Source: Balaenoptera acutorostrata
Taxonomy: Eukaryota > Chordata > Mammalia > Artiodactyla > Balaenopteridae
Assembly: GCF_949987535.1 (NCBI RefSeq)
Contig: NC_080070.1
Span: 13,521,770-13,585,769 of the forward strand
DNA: 64,000 nt
Reading direction: 5' to 3'
Shown here: positions 24,221 to 36,949 of the stretch, piece by piece
Layout: each line of letters opens with the position of its first letter
Numbering within the stretch: position 1 is the first letter of the stretch
Position numbers and translations under genes: made by a program
Notes under the pieces: generated by a model
What the model saw: the letters and a program-made list of their open reading frames with translations, nothing else
Database searches by the model: none
Told to the model about the DNA's origin: nothing

Positions 24221-25271
24221 CAGAGAGTTCCACTAGGGGCTCTACAATAGTAATAGAGGCCCATGTGGTGCTCAGGGGTTGGAAACAAGTGAATAGGCCC
24301 CAAAGATTATTGCAAAGGGAATACTGGCAGATGTCGATAATTGATGGAAAGGTGTGGGATGAAACTGGAAAAGTGAAAAACGATCCAGTGGTAACTGACA
24401 GACACACGTGCTGAGGAAGTCAAGAAACGCAGCTCATTTCATTGGGGGAAGGGAAAGGATGGGAGTTGACTTCTCAGGTGTCCAGAGTAAGCCAGGTGTT
24501 TGGTATGTATGCAAAAAACATAAAGCACATGCATGTAGAGAAAGGACAAGCCTAGTTCAAGGCACGCTTGAGGTTCCAGAAGGGGGAGGTGTCTAGTGAA
24601 CAATGAAAAACATGAAGCTGGAGCTCAGAAAAGACTGTTCCATGCACAGGTTCCAGACTCATCTGTGCAGAGACAGTGATCACTGTGAAGGTAGGTGTTG
24701 TTGACAAGGGGGGCATGTTTATAGGGAAAAAGAAGAGTATTGAAGACCACATCTACAGGTGGAGACAAGAGCAAAGAAAATAGAAGGGCACAGAGGAAAG
24801 CAAAAATCATGAGTGTATTATCATGGAAGACAAGAGATGAGAGTTTCAGGAAAGATGGAGATGAGTAAATCTGAGTGAGCTCAGGAAGAGAGGGTTCAAG
24901 GACAGGTGACAGGTGAGCAGCCGGAAGTAAGTAGGTCTCCAAGCAGCTTCTGTGACATGGTGGGAACAGAATCCAGACTTCAAGAGGCGAAGTGGGTTGG
25001 TAGCCGAGCTACAGAAGTAATAAGTAAGGATTATTCTTTTTGCTACATGAGTCGCAAGCTTTGTCTTTTGTCTCAGAGCATGTGGAAAGATAAGGTCATT
25101 TTCCCATTTCTCTAGGAAATATTCCTTGAACAGAATCAGCCCCATGTTTTCTGCCACCCCAAGAACAATGCCATTCGTCTACTACGATGACATGTCTGTG
25201 TGGGGTCGTCTCTTACCCTATCAGGTCATGAGCTGCTTGAGGATCATAAATATGTCAGCAAGTTCATTATT

Positions 25272-25400
25272 ATTTGGGAGACAGTGCTGCCTGGTGATTA
25301 AAAACCCAGCCTTCAGAGTTAAATAGATTTGAGTTGATCTGGGAACTATGTGACCTTGGGCAAGGTACTTAAACTTTCTAAGCAAGAGCTAGGAACTGCA
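25272..25400 (+). repeat. MIR fragment
   Basis: CTGCCTGGTGATTAAAAACCC, TATGTGACCTTGGGCAAGG and TACTTAAACTTTCTAAG are MIR landmarks. Confidence 0.7.
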
Positions 25401-25447
25401 AAGAAGGGAATAGCCAGTGATAAACCAAGCAGCCACGAACGAAAATG

Positions 25448-25625
25448 TAGTAAGTGCTCATTCTGTGCCTGGCATGGTACTAAGCATGTTACACATCTTG
25501 GCTTATTTAATTCCCACGACAACCCTACAAGGCAGGTACTATTTTATAGCTGGTGAAACTGAGGTATATAAAGGCTACATTTGCCTAAGGTTGTAGAGCT
25601 TTGATCAACTCCAGGGTTGATCTTC
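25448..25625 (-). repeat. MIR, reverse orientation
   Basis: TAAGTGCTCATTCTGTGCCTGGCATGGTACTAAGCATGTTACA and GACAACCCTACAAGGCAGGTACTATTTTA in pieces. It lies directly after a forward MIR, so the two could form a partial inverted pair. Confidence 0.75.
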
Positions 25626-25914
25626 ACACATCTAGACCTAATGTAGGAGAGGTGGCCCCTCTGTGTCTTCTCTACCTGTCTTCCTCCTGTCCTGCCCCAA
25701 AGGGACATCTACCTGCCCCTTGCTGGTGGGGGCAGAGGCAGACCCCTCTGGCCTACGAATACTAACGGAAGCTGGTGGGTAAGCCTGCATCTGCCTTCTG
25801 GTTCAGTTCTCACGCCTCCTTCTTTATCCCAGGTGGCCTTGCCCAGTACCCTTTTCTCTTTTCTCCCACAGGTTCTAGGAACAGAGAAGAAAGGGGTCGG
25901 GGGTTAATCTGAAG

Positions 25915-26095
25915 GCCTCAGATTAAGGTTCTACCATTTATTAATTGCATGACTCTAAGCTTGTTTCATGGCTCTCTGGGTCTAGTTCATTATCCACAAA
26001 ATCAGGGTGGTAATGGCGACCTTAAGGGCTGCTGGGAAGATGAAAGGAAATACCGTTTGAAGAGCATCTACCATTGACACAGCATTGGATGCTTC
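25915..26095 (+). repeat. MIR fragment
   Basis: TTCTACCATTTATTAATTGC, TCATTATCCACAAAATCAGGG and AAGGAAATACCGTTTGAAGAGC match the MIR order. Divergent. Confidence 0.5.
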
Positions 26096-26109
26096 AAAAA
26101 GTAAGCTCT

Positions 26110-29100
26110 TACCTTCCTGCCTGCCTCTTCCACCTGCCTTCTCAGGGGGTGTGAAGGTCAAATAAGACCTTACCCTCCCTTTGGAGCTCTGTGAACTAAA
26201 AATTGTCAGCTAAATCATAACTGACCCTTTTAAAATCCTTTTTGGATGAGCAGCACCTTCCTTCCCCAAGAATGGTAGACAGGTAGATTGAAGACACTCT
26301 CATCCTCCTTACTGCTGAAATGACACAGAATTCTTTTGTTTTTAATATTTTGCATTTTAAAGGTGTCAGTCATTAAAAGGAAAGCGGCTCATTTATCACG
26401 CTAATTGGTCTAGGTGTCTGACTCTCCTCTAAGATTGTGGGCAACACCAAGGCAGCGATGAGTTTTATTTTATTTTATCCTCTGACTACCTAGTACTTGG
26501 TCGGTACTTAACTGGCTGTTTATTGAATGAATTATAAGCATTGGGCAGATTCTAATGGTTCACTAATGTGGGGATGGGCTCTTGTCTCTCACAGCCACGT
26601 CTTGGACATCCTGGATGTTCTGATGGCTTCTATAGATAGGGTGAGTGTAGTTTTCAAACCCCAAGTCAAGGCACATGGAATGAGACATGATCTAATAAGA
26701 GGTAAGTGTATTTGAAATCAGGAGACTTCTAGAATGTCAGGGAGAGAACAGCTCTACACAGGCACTCATTCTCCAATTATTTTATACAGTGAGGTAAAAT
26801 GCAAGTCATTCCCCAACTGTCCCAAAAGCCCAAGTTCTGTTGGGATGAAGAGGCATGTCCACTAGAGCAGAATTCACTTACACCTCTGGGGCTGTCTTCA
26901 TAAACCCTCTCCAGTGTAATACTTTAAGGTCTCCCCAGAATCATTCCCCTACCAGCACCCCCTAAGGCCTTCAAGGCCATCACCACCAGACCCCAGATGG
27001 CGTACACAGCAATCGGGTACAGGCTTGCTAAGCTCCTCCCCACCTCCGCCCACAGGGGGCATCGTCCACAATGAGGTCCAGGGGAGGGGGGGCGGGGCAG
27101 CCCTGGGCCCAGGGTGTGCTTGACTGTGCACTGTGGGGGCCGGCTGCCCACCCCCCCCCCACCCCTGCTCTCTGATCTGGGCCGCCTCTCCAAGTCAGCT
27201 CTCTGGTCCCCAGGGGGAGCTGGGGCCCTGCGCCCGTGCGCATACCCCAACTCGCCTGCTGGTGGCGTCCTCTGAGTCTATGCAGGGGGCCCTTGTGTCT
27301 GGTCTGGGCCATTTTCCTTGGTGTCGGGTACTCTGGCTTCAGTCCCTGGACACACAGCACATCCCAGCCATCCAAGCAGTGGGGGTGACAGGAGCCTCTT
27401 GAGAGCAGAACCCCCTGTTCCCCTTCCCTGGGTGTGCCTATTTCTGATGCCACTTTTCCCGTCCTCAGACTCCTCTCTGCACCCAGGGCAGGAGAGAGGC
27501 AATTCCTCCTCACTTACACCAGCTCCTCCCTCTTAATTTTTTCCCAGGAGCAGCTTTTAAGCCCCATCGGAGGGGTCTCTGCATTTACTTCAGGAATGAG
27601 CGTTTTTCTTTGATGTATAACTTGTTTCAAGAGGCCAAGAACTTGCCTAACAAGTTCCTTTTCTCTGATGCTTGCTCACCTCGGTAAGGACATCCTAGAA
27701 GAGCCACAGGGAGGGAGGATTTTGAAGGTGCTTTAGAAATTACCTAAGTTTCCATGGCAATCAAGCACTGTGGAGTCACCACCACCTTCTGGGTCTTTCT
27801 GTTTCCACTGAAAAGGCTGTTGGAGAAATCTGTTCCTTCTCAACAACCACTCCAAGAATGGAGATGGGCTTCTGGCTACCCTGCCCCTCTCTCTTCTCCT
27901 GGCTGCCCTTCCCCATCCCATTCTTGCTGATAGCCCATTGTCTGGAAGCAAGAAGTCCCAACTTAGGGCAGCGATGTTAGTATTTCTAGGAAAGACAGGA
28001 GGAGACCTCAGGTGTCAGCATCCCAGCCTGAGTCTCAACTGTGTCTGAGCACATCTGTACTGGTGGAGACAGGCCAGCCAGGCATGCACCAAGGCTGTGG
28101 AGAAATCACTCATCCTGAGTGGACCCCAAATCATCCACCCACACCCAGCCTAGACGCTGAACCATAACCACACGTTACCATCTATAGTAACCTAACTCTG
28201 CTATTCCCTCCTTTACACCTTTACACTTCTGGGTCTGCCCTGCCCACGCAAGTGGTTTGATTGCATTACAGGAACTTCCTGCAAGCTCCATCAACTCTTC
28301 CATTTAAAGTATCAGTAGACAGTGTGAGCTCTAAGACTTCTTCAACACTGCTGTTTCCATTGATCTTGGACATTATCAGTATTCTCACCCAATCTTAATC
28401 AAAGACCTGGCATAGAAACAAAGGCCTTAAACCAAGGTTCCAATTCTCAATAAATCCCAAGCTTACCTTCCTCCTCTCAGATCCTGCGAGTTTTGGAAGG
28501 TGCTGTTCTCCCTGATGGCAGTAAGCAATGAACTCAGTCTAGTCTTATTAGCGGGTTGTGCTGGCAATGTTTGCGGAGCCAGCTTTTGACCTGAGGCACG
28601 GGGGAACACACGTTCTGTGTGATTATTCAGTCATCAAAGACGAGGGGTGATTTTAAGCACAGTAGACTCAGCCTGAGTTAGGGAGAAGGAGAGCTGCATG
28701 CAAAATAGGGAGAAGACCTGAGTTCTCAAGCTCTCTGCGAGCCCCTATAGCAAAAGGCTGTGCTGCCCCGGGATCGGGGAGTCTGGGTGTGGAACAGTTC
28801 TGGAGGCAGAGGCGGCTTCGTGGGCATGCCACCTGAGCAGCTGTGTGCTTACGTTAATGCTCTGCTGTTGTCACCCTGAAACTCTTAATAATGTTTGAAT
28901 TAGGAGTCCAAGTTTTCATTTTACACTGGGCCCCACCAATTATGTTGCTGGTCTTGACTGGAACGGAAGCATGCTACCGGGTGTGTGGCAATGCAACACC
29001 TTCAGGGGGCGCGTGGCAGTCCCCCTACCCTGACCTGGCCACCCCAGGCATAGATACCATGCCCTCACTCACTGGAACTGGGCATGGTAGGTTGAAGAAG

Positions 29101-29180
29101 CCCCAGCTATAGGTACCCCTGAAGGGAGCCAGACCACTGATAAAAGTCACACAATATCAAGTGATCGCCCAGGGGAGAAC
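26110..29180. other. Intronic sequence without recognised element; G/C homopolymer patch
   Basis: No exon or classifiable repeat. A GC-rich patch at 27050-27170 has G runs (27081-27098, GGGGAGGGGGGGCGGGG) and a C run (27150-27160). Long open frames at 27028-27513 (minus) are a product of GC richness. Confidence 0.5.
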
Positions 29181-29299
29181 CCCAGAGCAATGTGGAAACA
29201 GAGAGAGGGCAGGGCAGAATCAATCGAACCCAGCCCATGGCCTCCAAGGCCCTACACAATCGACCCAGCTTTGGGCAATACCTCCATCTCACTCTGCTC

Positions 29300-29735
29300 C
29301 TGTCACAAGCCTCCTCTTGCTCAACTTCTTCAGACCCAACAGGCTCATTCCCATCCCAGGTCCCCTGCGCTTGCTGTTCTTTTTGCAGGGACTGATCTTG
29401 CCCAAGTCCTCCCATAGCTCACCACCTCCCTTCATTCAAGCCTCTGTTCACTGTTACCACCTCTGAGAGGCCTCTGTGCCCACCCACTGGCCCCTCATCT
29501 ACAATAACACCCCCCAGAACTCCCTATCTTCCTCCTAGCTTAATTTTTCTCCATAGTTCTCATCCCCTGACATCAGATCATGTATTTATGATACTTGCTT
29601 CTTGTCTGTTTCGCCAGCTAGAATGTAAGCTTCATGAGGACTTGATCCTATTCCCTACTATAGCCCAAGTGCTTAAACAGTGTCTGGAACATAATAGGCT
29701 ATCAATATCGAATGAATGGATGGATGAATGAATGG
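29300..29735 (+). repeat. L2 3'-end fragment
   Basis: CCTCTGAGAGGCCTCTGTGC, then TAGAATGTAAGCTTCATGAGG, AGTGTCTGGAACATAATAGGC and ending (GAATGGAT)n: the L2 3' UTR in the right order. Confidence 0.75.
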
Positions 29736-29904
29736 GTAGGGTGGTGATTAGCCAGAGAAACAATATCTGTTCAAGTAATTCCGTCTTCATCACCCCATAG
29801 CGTGTGTGTCTGCGTGGTGTTGGTGGTCGTGGTATGGGGCTGCTTAAAGCATAGTGTCCCTGAAGGTGGTTGTTTAAAAAAAGAAGCATCTCAGTAGTAA
29901 AAAT

Positions 29905-30105
29905 AATAACATCGAGAAATTTATTGAGAACGATGGCAGGCATTGTTCTAATCCTTTTACATGAGTGAACTATAATTTTCACTACTAGGCCTCAAGTGGA
30001 TACTATTATTAGTCCTGTGTTATAGGTGAGAAAGTTGAAGCAACACATAAAAGGCAGTTAAGTAACATTCCCAGTGTCACACGGCTAGTCCAAGACTCCT
30101 TTGGT
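29905..30105 (-). repeat. MIR, reverse orientation
   Basis: TTTATTGAGAACGATGGCAGGCATTGTTCTAATCC, then TATTATTAGTCCTGTGTTATAGGTGAGAAAG and CAGTGTCACACGGCTAG, in pieces. Confidence 0.75.
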
Positions 30106-31795
30106 CCTCGACTGGTTCTCCCTGATAAAACCGTAAGTCTCCCTTTTAGCTGGATGATTCTACTTCCTGAAGAAGGACTTTAACCCCCAGTCAGGTAGCA
30201 GGGAATGGAAGGTGGCTCAGGGCAAGTGTGGGCAGGGCCATCCGAGACGAGAGCTGGTTCTTCCCAAACCACCGACCACCCTCCCCCCGCTTTCCATTTC
30301 TTTCCAGAGTCTGCTCTGTCATAGCCTCTGCCCTGGAGAATATGTAGCAGTGTGGCTTTGTTGAGTGTTTGGTGGGCAGGTTATAGGTCATTCTGGCATG
30401 GCCTTCACTGACCAGACTGGGGTTTACAGGGCCAGGGCTTCTTACTATTTTCCTCCAAAGTGCAAATCTATAACAGAGGCAGGTCCCACTGGGTGGCAAG
30501 GGGGAAACTGCTTTGAGGTCTATTTCAACTCTTAAGGCAGAAATGAAGCCCCAACCCTGCTGTCCAGGTTGCTGGAGTGATCAGTCCTGGCCACTGGTTC
30601 TACATTAGGCAAGCATGGATGTTATTTCCTATCCCTCCTGACAATGTGTCTCCTCCCCCAAAGGTCTTTGTTTTGAATGTAATTATCAAATGTTAATACA
30701 TATTCAAACATGCACCTTCCAAAGGGCAAGACATACCCCAGGGCAGGAAGTAGTCTGTGAATTCCCGCTTAGGATTTTGAAAGAAAGACTGTAAGACAAA
30801 AAGTCAAGAGAAGAGTTGTGATGTTCTAGTGAAATCCCGCAGGAAACTATAAAAGCCGTTTAGCGGGGTAGGTAGATGGGCTTTATGCCCTCGTTTGGTC
30901 ATGATAGATTATGGACTCTCTTCTGCCTATTGGAATGGATTTCACTTGGGGTACATGTGTAATACTAACTACCACTTTACTACCATTTACATATAATAGT
31001 AATAGCTATTATTTACTGAGCGTTTCTTATAAGCTTGCATCACGTTAAGTCATTGGCTTACTGATTCTATTTTCCCTCCCTAGAATAGTATCTAACTTAT
31101 GTGGTCGCCCTTCTCTTACCCACGAGTCATGAATTTCGAGGCACAGTCCCTACTGGACTTATAGAAATGCAGCCCTAGTCACGTTTTTGAGCGCTGCTGG
31201 AGGTCGGAAGGACAGTAAGGAGAAACGGATGGATGTTGTCCTACTTCACAGCGTCCCTAAAATCACTCTACTGCCTGAAAGAAACAGTCACCCAGTCAAG
31301 ACACCCATGCCTTGGCCTTTTCATTTTAGGTTTGTAAGTTTTCATAATTGCTGGGCCTTTATCAAGGTCTTTGTCTACCAGAAGAGGGGTATCTGGAGGT
31401 TCCCCACACAGCTGAACTGCTCTCTGGTGAGCCTGGTGGAGGGGGGAGCCATTTGGCATCACTGGTTTGCAAATGACTGCAATCACCCAAAGTGGATAGC
31501 TTGAGCTTCTTTGGGGCACTCTCTTTGCTCTCCTGACCGACTGGGAAGGTAGAAAAATGTTACACTGATCACAGGTGGGAGGAAAAGGACCTTACCACCT
31601 GTGCCCTCAATTCTGGCCACTGTCTCCTCCATATGCCCCTTCGTGCTCTGAGAAGGGAGGAACAGAAAAGGAATGGAGCAAGATTCTGGGACTGGCACCT
31701 GCTTAGAAGCACAGAATTGGAGCTGTGCTAGTGTGGGAGGACGTGTGTGGCACAGGGGGTCGGGGGATCTCCATCACGGGGAGCTGAAAGCAGAG
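30106..31795. other. Intronic sequence without recognised element
   Basis: No gene seen. 30980-31060 (TAATAGCTATTATTTACTGAGC) has a weak resemblance to a reversed MIR end. Confidence 0.45.
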
Positions 31796-31799
31796 GCAG

Positions 31800-31975
31800 C
31801 AGGATGGGCTGTGAGGATCCAGGCTGGTGTCACGGGCTGGGCTCTGGCTCCAGTTCTGCCACTCACTAGACTGGATGACCTCGGACAACGGACACAACTA
31901 CTCTTATCTGGAAACACAAGAAGGTTGAACTGGATGGTCTCTAAGGCCCCTGCCATTTCTAACATTCTAGGAGTC
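31800..31975 (+). repeat. MIR fragment
   Basis: CTCCAGTTCTGCCACTCACTAG, GGATGACCTCGGACAA, TCTTATCTGGAAAC and GAACTGGATGGTCTCTAAGGCC, the last typical of the MIR/MIR3 3' side. Confidence 0.65.
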
Positions 31976-32629
31976 CAAATTAAAGGCAGAAAGTTCTTCA
32001 TGAGGTCATGTATAATTCATACCCTACATCCAAAAGGAATCTGGGACAGACCCCAGGACTATTCAAATAAAGATAAAAAGAGAATAAGGAGCCCCATGGA
32101 AGAAGAGCTCAGACCAAAAACAGAAGATAAGACAGGCTAATTTCTTGAAGGACTGCTGCTCTATCAAGAAAAAACAAAACACTTTCTCTGTTGTACATAA
32201 TTCCCTTTTCTGATACATGCATTCAACAGATATTTGAGGCTGCAGACACTGTTCCAGACACAGGGGGTGCCTTGGAGAATAAAGCAAAGTTCTGGAGCTC
32301 ATGGAGCTGATATCTATGTTGGTGGTGGGAGGTGCGCAGTGGGAGGCAATGAAAAAATACAAAATGTTAGAAACACTGCCGACACCTAGTGTCCAGATCT
32401 TGGTTTCTAATACCATTCTCCGATAAAAGGAACCAGGTTCCTTGAAGAAGTGGCCGGTTCTAAGACTGGGGCAGGAAATACACGAGATGAGCCTGGAGCA
32501 CCTTGTAGTGCCCAAAACTAAGGAAGTACTCACAAAAAGCCAAAGCAAAACCCCACATTGATAAGAGTACACCAAAGGGGCACAGGGGCCAACCGAAAGA
32601 GCTCCCAGTGGCCAAAGCCGGAACTGGAC

Positions 32630-33505
32630 AACAAATATAGTACTGAATTATGACCCGAAGTATAAAATAAACATTCACAAGTCCACATTGATATAAATAA
32701 ATGATTGAATCAATTAATAAACGGGGAAGAAGAGACAAATCTCCTGGGCAGAAGAATTCCAAATAATTTATGTAGCTGCTCTACCCTAAAGGAGGAGAAA
32801 CATAACCCCCGACTCCTTAGGTGTGGGCTGTGCCTAGTCACTTCCTTCCAAAGAGGACAGTATGGAAACAGGGGAAAAAAGAGTAACCTTACAGTAGAGA
32901 AACTTGACACATACTCCTTCAGCCAGGTGATGAAGGGTAATATCAACAGTCATAGATCATGGTGATAGTGTGTATACTTGAAATGATGTGATGAAAATGG
33001 CGCTTAGTATGTATCCTTGAAATGATGTGATGAAAATGGTGCTTCACCTGTGTGATCTTCCTCCCCAAACCCATAACCCAGTCTAATCACGAGAAGAACA
33101 TCAGACAAGTTCCAACAGAGGAGCATCCTACAATATGGATGACCAGTACTCTTCAAGTACTCAACTGTCAAGGTCATTAAAAATAAGGAAAGTCTGAGAA
33201 ATTGTCACAGAAAGAGGAGACCAAGGAAACATGACAACTAAATGTAACGGGGGATCCTGGATGGTCCAGGAACAGAAAAAGGATATCAGGTAAAACTTAG
33301 AATCTAAATAACTATGGGCACTAATTAATAACAATGTACCAATATTTATTCATTAATTGCAATAAATGTACTGTACTAATGTAAGATGTTAATAATAGGG
33401 AAAACTGTGTGCAAGGGCAAAGGGTAATATGGGAATTCTCTGTACTATCTGCTCAGTTTTTCTGTAAACCTAAAACTGTTCCAAAAAAGAAAGTCTATTT
33501 AAAAA
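32630..33505 (+). repeat. Old L1M 3' UTR fragment
   Basis: It ends GGGAATTCTCTGTACTATCTGC, TTTTCTGTAAACCTAAAACTGTTCC and AAAAAAGAAAGTCTATTTAAAA, the characteristic 3' end of ancient L1M elements. The upstream A-rich sequence (GGATGGTCCAGGAACAGAAAAAGG) also fits. The left limit is approximate. Confidence 0.7.
32972..33045 (+). repeat. Tandem pair, period 39 bp, within the L1M fragment
   Basis: Units 32972-33006 and 33011-33045 share GTAT(A/C)CTTGAAATGATGTG and ATGAAAATGG(C/T)GCTT with two differences. Confidence 0.9.
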
Positions 33506-33859
33506 AAAGAATCTGAAGGTCAGAGATGGAAGAAGTCAGAGACTCTCTTCTCCTGGTGGCTTTGTGTAAGCAAGCTTCCCTGAGTCCTACAGCTGCAGGG
33601 AACGAATTCTGCCAACAGCATCATGATCTTGGAAGAGGATCCTGGCCTCAGACGAGACCCCAGTGCTGGTTGATACCTGGACTGCAGTTTTGTGAGACCC
33701 TGAGCAGAGAACCCAGTTAAGCCTGCCTGGAATTCTGATTCATAGAAACTGTGAGGTAACAAATGTTTGTTTTAAGCTGCTTAAAAAAAAAAAAAAAGCA
33801 ACCAAAACACAACAACAATAAACATGTCATAAAGTAGTGGGTGTGCTGCAGAAAATTTA

Positions 33860-34158
33860 ATTAATTAAAATGTAGAGAGCAACTGGGTAGCTTTGTAAAA
33901 CTGGGTGGTCGAGGAAGGCCTCTCTGAGGGGGTGACTTTTCAGTTGGAATCTGAATCCTAAGCGGAGCCAGTCATGAGGCATTGGCGGGGAAAGCACTGT
34001 GGGCAAAGCTATCAGGCCGCTCCACCGCCTTGAAGTAAAACTGTGTGTGTACCGGGAGAGAGGCAGCCTGTGTGGCTGGAATGACATGAACACAGGGGAA
34101 GGAACAGGAAAGGAGGTGGGGGAGGTAGAATGAGCCAGATTTCATAGGGTTTCCTCCG
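33860..34158. repeat. Possible old interspersed repeat, family not assigned
   Basis: GGTCGAGGAAGGCCTCTCTGAGGGGGTGAC and GCACTGTGGGCAAAG resemble a very common old mammalian repeat whose name I cannot state with confidence. Similar phrasing recurs at 52780-53030. Confidence 0.4.
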
Positions 34159-34922
34159 TAGACTGAATGTTTGCATGCCCCCAAATTCATATGTTGAAAT
34201 GCTAACCCCCGAGACGTTGGTATTAAATGGAGGGGCCTTTGGGAGGTGATTAGGTCATGAGGGTGGTGCCCTCCTGAATGGCATCAGTGACCTTATAAAA
34301 GAGGCCCCAGGGCTTCCCTGGTGACGCAGTGGTTAGGAACCTGCCTGCCAATGCAGGGGACACGGGTTCAAGCCCTGGTCCGGGAGGATCCCACATGCTG
34401 CGGAACAACTAAGCCCGTGCGCCACAACTACTGCGCCTGCGTTCTAGAGCCCACGAGCCACAACTACTGAGCCTGCGTGCCACAACTACTGAAGCCCACG
34501 CGCTCTAGGGCCCACGTGCCGCAGCTACTGAGCCCGTGTGCCTAGAGCCCGTGCTCAGCAACAAGAGAAACCACCGCAATGAGAAGCCCGTGCACCTCAA
34601 CAAAGAGTAGCCCCCGCTCGCCGCAACTAGAGAAAGCCCGTGCGCAGCAACAAAGACCCAACGCAGCCAAAAATAAATAAATTTAAAATAAATAAAAGAG
34701 GCCCCAGAGAGTTCCCTTGGCCCTGCCACCATATGAGAACACACAAGAAGGTACCATCTATGACATCTGTGAACAAGAAGGCAGGTTCTCACCAGACACC
34801 GAATCTGCCAGTGCCTTGATCTTGGACTTTCCAGACTCCAGGACAGCAAGAAATAAATTTCTGTTCTTTATAAGCCACCCAGTGTCTGGTATTTTGTTAT
34901 AGCAGCCCAAGCTAACTAAGAT
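34159..34922 (+). mobile_element. MLT1A-like LTR (ERVL-MaLR), split by a CHR SINE
   Basis: The left part starts GACTGAATGTTTGCATGCCCCC and runs through GGGGCCTTTGGGAGGTGATTAGG to CCTTATAAAAGAGGCCCCAG. The right part resumes AGAGTTCCCTTGGCCC and ends CTTGATCTTGGACTTTCCAG, AAATAAATTTCTG and AGCAGCCCAAGCTAACTAAGA. Joined across the SINE it forms one LTR of about 370 bp with no other gap. Confidence 0.85.
34295..34707 (+). mobile_element. CHR-type tRNA-derived SINE with 16-bp target duplications
   Basis: Body 34311-34691 (381 bp), flanked by ATAAAAGAGGCCCCAG at 34295-34310 and 34692-34707. The head GGCTTCCCTGGTGACGCAGT contains the degenerate A box; GGGTTCAAGCCCTGGTC is the B box. The middle repeats variants of GCCACAACTACTGAGCC-TGCG five times. 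The tail is AAATAAATAAATTTAAAATA. The A and B boxes are SINE promoter relics, not a tRNA gene. Confidence 0.93.
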
Positions 34923-35109
34923 AGCTTCTAAAGAAGGGTAAGGAGTTTGGATTTTAAGTTCAAGTGTAAGCTTTTTGAGCATTGGTAGATGAGTGAATAT
35001 CTGAGTTATAGTTTCAAAAATATTATGCCAACTGCCCTGTGAAGGACTGACTGCCGCGTGCCAGTCTAGACAGGAGGCTCCAGCATTAGCCTAGATGAAA
35101 GCTCACGGC

Positions 35110-36945
35110 AGAGATGACGGATGCCTTCCAAGAGTGGGAGCACGAGGACGTGTGAGGGGGTGCTGAGGGGCGGGGCATGGGTGTTGGATGTTCACACCCA
35201 TCTTGTGGATCTGTGTCCATGAGGCGGCTCTAGGTTCGCCCCGCGAGTGAATTACAAGTAATCGTAGGAGTCACATGCTCCCTGCCACACTGCCCTGCCC
35301 CCATGTCATCCTGTCCTTGTGCTTCTGAATCTCACAGATGATGCATCCGGACACTTGTTTCTGGCAGTTGCACCCAAACGCTGTTGTACCAGTCTGGGCT
35401 AGATTCTCCCCTGGAGGCCATGCCAAAGGGGAAACTGGATCCCACTCACCACCCGCAGCCTCCTGACCCCACAGAGCTGCCATACGTAACTATTACCTCC
35501 TCTGGGTTGAGCGTTAATTAAATAATTTGTTGCTAGTCATCTCACGAGGTGCGGGGTGCCCTCTCTATAACCCCGGAAATAGTTAAATTGAGAAAAGAGA
35601 AGTGCCCAGTGTGGGTCACCTCCTTTCATGTGGGAACAGAGAAGAGGTTGTGAATAGAACTCTTCTGTGTGTATTTTGGCCTCGGCTGGTTCATCTAAAG
35701 TCAACTGCAATTCCATCTTCAGACTCCTGACTTTAAATTTACCTTTTCCGCTCTTGCCAACCCCTCCTTTTCCAGCCGCTCACCACACGCACACCCGGCC
35801 AGCACTGCTGCAGTTGGTGCCCACCACCTTTCTCACTTGCTGCCCAGTCTAACCCCTTGGGCCCTAGTCTGTGCTCAGTTACGGGTGCCTGAAATGCCAA
35901 TCTGGGTGAAAGCTAAGGCCGTGGGACCTTCTGGTCATAAATATCTACAGTCTGAGTGACTGCTTTGCCGTGCTCGTGAGGTGGCTGTCACAGGTAGCTG
36001 ACTCTCCAAGCCCTTCAAAGGTCAGCCCTAGAAGATGAACTCCCGGAGGGCAGGCAGCGGTCGGGCTCTGGGAGGGGTTGATGCTGACATGTCTCTTTCT
36101 GACACACAGGGTTCTACAGGACAAGGCTTCCTTTTGGGCTTGGCACCCAACCTCTCAGCAGCTCTCGGCGCTGAGCAGGGATGGGGGGGGGGCACAGCTT
36201 CTACAGAGTCTGCTTCCTCCCAGCCTCCAACTAAACCACACTCATGGGGTCAGCAGGCGGCAGCTGCCCTGGGCATTGGGAACCCCTGAAGCTGTGTCGG
36301 GCCTCCTCGGAAAGGGCACTAATTTGAAAAGGAAGAGGGTGCCCTCCCCCACCTAGAGCTTTATCTTCCCCAAAAGACCGGGGTTCAAGGGATCAGCTCT
36401 TAGCGGCTTTGTCCTTCTTCCTCTCCTACTGGGGCCTCTCTGATGGTACCCATGAGGTGTGTGGACACCACTTCCCTCCCCAGCCTCCTTGGGGAGAGGA
36501 CAGTTCTACCTATGGACACAGGTAACAGAGCCCCATGGTGGATGAGATAGCTCCACTCCAACCAGGACAACGCTCCCGTCAGGAAGAACCAGCTCTGAGG
36601 ACAGCAGCTTCCCCAGAGTTCTTCTGGATGCTAACATTTTACTATGAACTATGGTTTTTCCACTAAAAAAAAAGAAAGGGAGTGCATGTGCTGGGGAAGT
36701 GGGTTTAGCTGGGACCCTCGGTGATCAGGGCTCGGACAGGCCTCCATAGTAATAATCGAAGCCCTGTGACAGCATTTCCCTGTCTGATGCTGCCTCAGGT
36801 AGTCATAAAACGGGGCGGGGGGGGCATCGGGGGAAGGAAGAAAACAAATCACGAGAGGTCTTGCCCAACTGATTCATCCCCAGAATATAACATTTCAGAG
36901 CTGGAGGGAAATGTAAAGGTCAGCTATTCCCCCAGCTCTCACCCC
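35110..36945. other. Intronic sequence without recognised element
   Basis: No gene or classifiable repeat seen. A G10 run lies at 36183-36192. Confidence 0.45.
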
Positions 36946-36949
36946 TTAT

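Noticed and set aside
27028..27513. 161-codon minus-strand open frame
   Set aside because: It is compositional (GC-rich, low-complexity G/C runs). A short hydrophobic stretch read from 26924-27250 (YPIAVYAIWGLVVMALKAL) looked membrane-like, but I could match it to no family and saw no exon borders.
34311..34400. tRNA gene (A/B-box-like sequence at SINE heads, also 51888 and 60004)
   Set aside because: The sequence is the tRNA-derived head of a SINE; it cannot form a full cloverleaf and is followed by the SINE body and A-rich tail.
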